A stretch of DNA of 13,051 bases, taken from the NCBI GenBank assembly GCA_028873275.1, contig JAGWLJ010000012.1, forward strand, positions 1 to 13,051, read 5' to 3'. Origin of the DNA: Pseudomonadota bacterium. Lineage in GTDB: Bacteria > Pseudomonadota > Alphaproteobacteria > Rickettsiales > SXRF01. Under the pieces are notes generated by a model. That model made no database searches. It worked only from the letters and a program-made list of their open reading frames with translations, and had not been told where the DNA came from. The position numbers and the translations under genes are program-made. Below, piece by piece: positions 12,560 to 13,051 of the stretch. Numbering within the stretch: the first letter of the stretch is position 1; every line of letters begins with the position of its first letter.

Positions 12560-13051
12560 CTAACGTATCCTATAATCTTTTGCCGGCGGTTCGATTCTCT
12601 CTTGCCATGAGAACCCGCCCTCCCGGTCTATTTTGTGCAGTTCATGGGCATCGGAAGCCTGATATGGAATCTGCCATTGGGCGAGCTCTTGTTCTTCTCT
12701 CTCCCACATCTTTTTAAGATGCCTATATTTCTCCGATGCCGCATAACGACGGAGTTTTTCTAAAAGACCCGCCCCGCTTTCTCCTTTGACAATGTTACAG
12801 TTGGAGAAGAAGCCATTTATCCCGTATTGCGCAAATTCCGTCAGCATGTCGATTTGCGCTTTTGGAAAACCCATCCGGCCCAGAATATTTTCCATGGTTT
12901 TGTGAAGTTCTTCAAAGGTCGCTTCATCGCCGCTATAAATAGAAGCTCGGAATGCATCCGATATTTTTTTCGCCATGCCGTCCAGAAAATCAAATAAGGA
13001 TTTAGCATCCGGGTCGGCCATCACTGTCTGCCAGATACTGTCAATGCCATG
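12560..13051 (-). CDS. Uncharacterised protein, probably 5' partial at the right edge
   Basis: I do not recognise this family. The frame stays open to the end of the window. Internal starts at GTG 13024 and ATG 13021 lack a Shine-Dalgarno site, and the codons upstream of them read HGIDSIWQTV, which continues the protein naturally, so the real start may lie outside the window. The visible 163 residues are soluble and mostly helical. They include FLDGMAKKISDAF, then FEELHKTMENILGRMGFPKA, a Gly/Asn-rich loop with the only cysteine (FFSNCNIVKGESGAG), and a charged helix LKKMWEREEQELAQWQIPY. No signal peptide, membrane span or enzyme motif is seen. Its closeness to the adenosine kinase gene (13 bases) suggests co-transcription but does not reveal function. 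Confidence 0.65.
   Translation of the reverse strand, partial: HGIDSIWQTVMADPDAKSLFDFLDGMAKKISDAFRASIYSGDEATFEELHKTMENILGRMGFPKAQIDMLTEFAQYGINGFFSNCNIVKGESGAGLLEKLRRYAASEKYRHLKKMWEREEQELAQWQIPYQASDAHELHKIDREGGFSWQERIEPPAKDYRIR

Noticed and set aside
11905..12717. A 270-codon plus-strand frame over adenosine kinase
   Set aside because: It is a mirror frame of the PfkB gene with low-complexity Arg/Gly/His composition and no ribosome binding site.
1..13051. tRNA or rRNA genes, CRISPR repeats, insertion-sequence ends or integrase genes
   Set aside because: No cloverleaf, regularly spaced repeat array, terminal inverted repeat with transposase, or recombinase motif was seen on either strand.

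Overview
The window looks like the chromosome of an alphaproteobacterium. The protein families and their order fit that class: the ribosomal block rpsF-rpsR-DUF2232-rplI, the pair trmL-hemF, an alphaproteobacterial-type adenosine kinase next to an AmpG-like permease, and a GlnD with the usual NT-HD-ACT-ACT layout. Gene density is high and most coding DNA is GC-rich. The genus cannot be named from this sequence alone, and I see no rRNA, tRNA, CRISPR array, insertion sequence or prophage.

Layout. Bases 1-565 hold the 3' end of a DctA-type dicarboxylate symporter and a small AT-richer orphan ORF just behind it. Bases 618-3284 are glnD, the nitrogen-signalling PII uridylyltransferase. It converges with, and overlaps by four bases, the minus-strand operon rpsF-rpsR-DUF2232 membrane protein-rplI (5430 down to 3281). 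Bases 5431-6700 form an accessory-looking insert of two small orphan genes for exported proteins. Each has its own long, foldable leader, a Shine-Dalgarno site caught in a hairpin, and its own intrinsic terminator. Bases 6789-8534 are fabD and fabG of fatty-acid synthesis, without the usual acpP/fabF behind them; a small convergent membrane-protein ORF lies there instead. Bases 8863-10185 are trmL and hemF (tRNA wobble methylation and aerobic haem synthesis). Bases 10238-13051 are a minus-strand group: an uncharacterised protein entering from the right edge, a PfkB-family adenosine kinase and ampG. A possible 22-residue membrane microprotein is encoded on the opposite strand over the end of ampG.

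How the parts relate. Most of the window is housekeeping: nitrogen sensing, ribosome assembly, lipid and haem synthesis, tRNA modification, nucleoside salvage and peptidoglycan recycling. The least ordinary features are regulatory RNA structures: the twin orphan-gene leaders near 5.6-6.45 kb, two mutually exclusive hairpins in front of the DUF2232 gene, a hairpin that contains the fabG start codon, and a promoter that would make glnD leaderless. These were found by reading base complementarity by eye. None has been tested by folding software, alignment or experiment.
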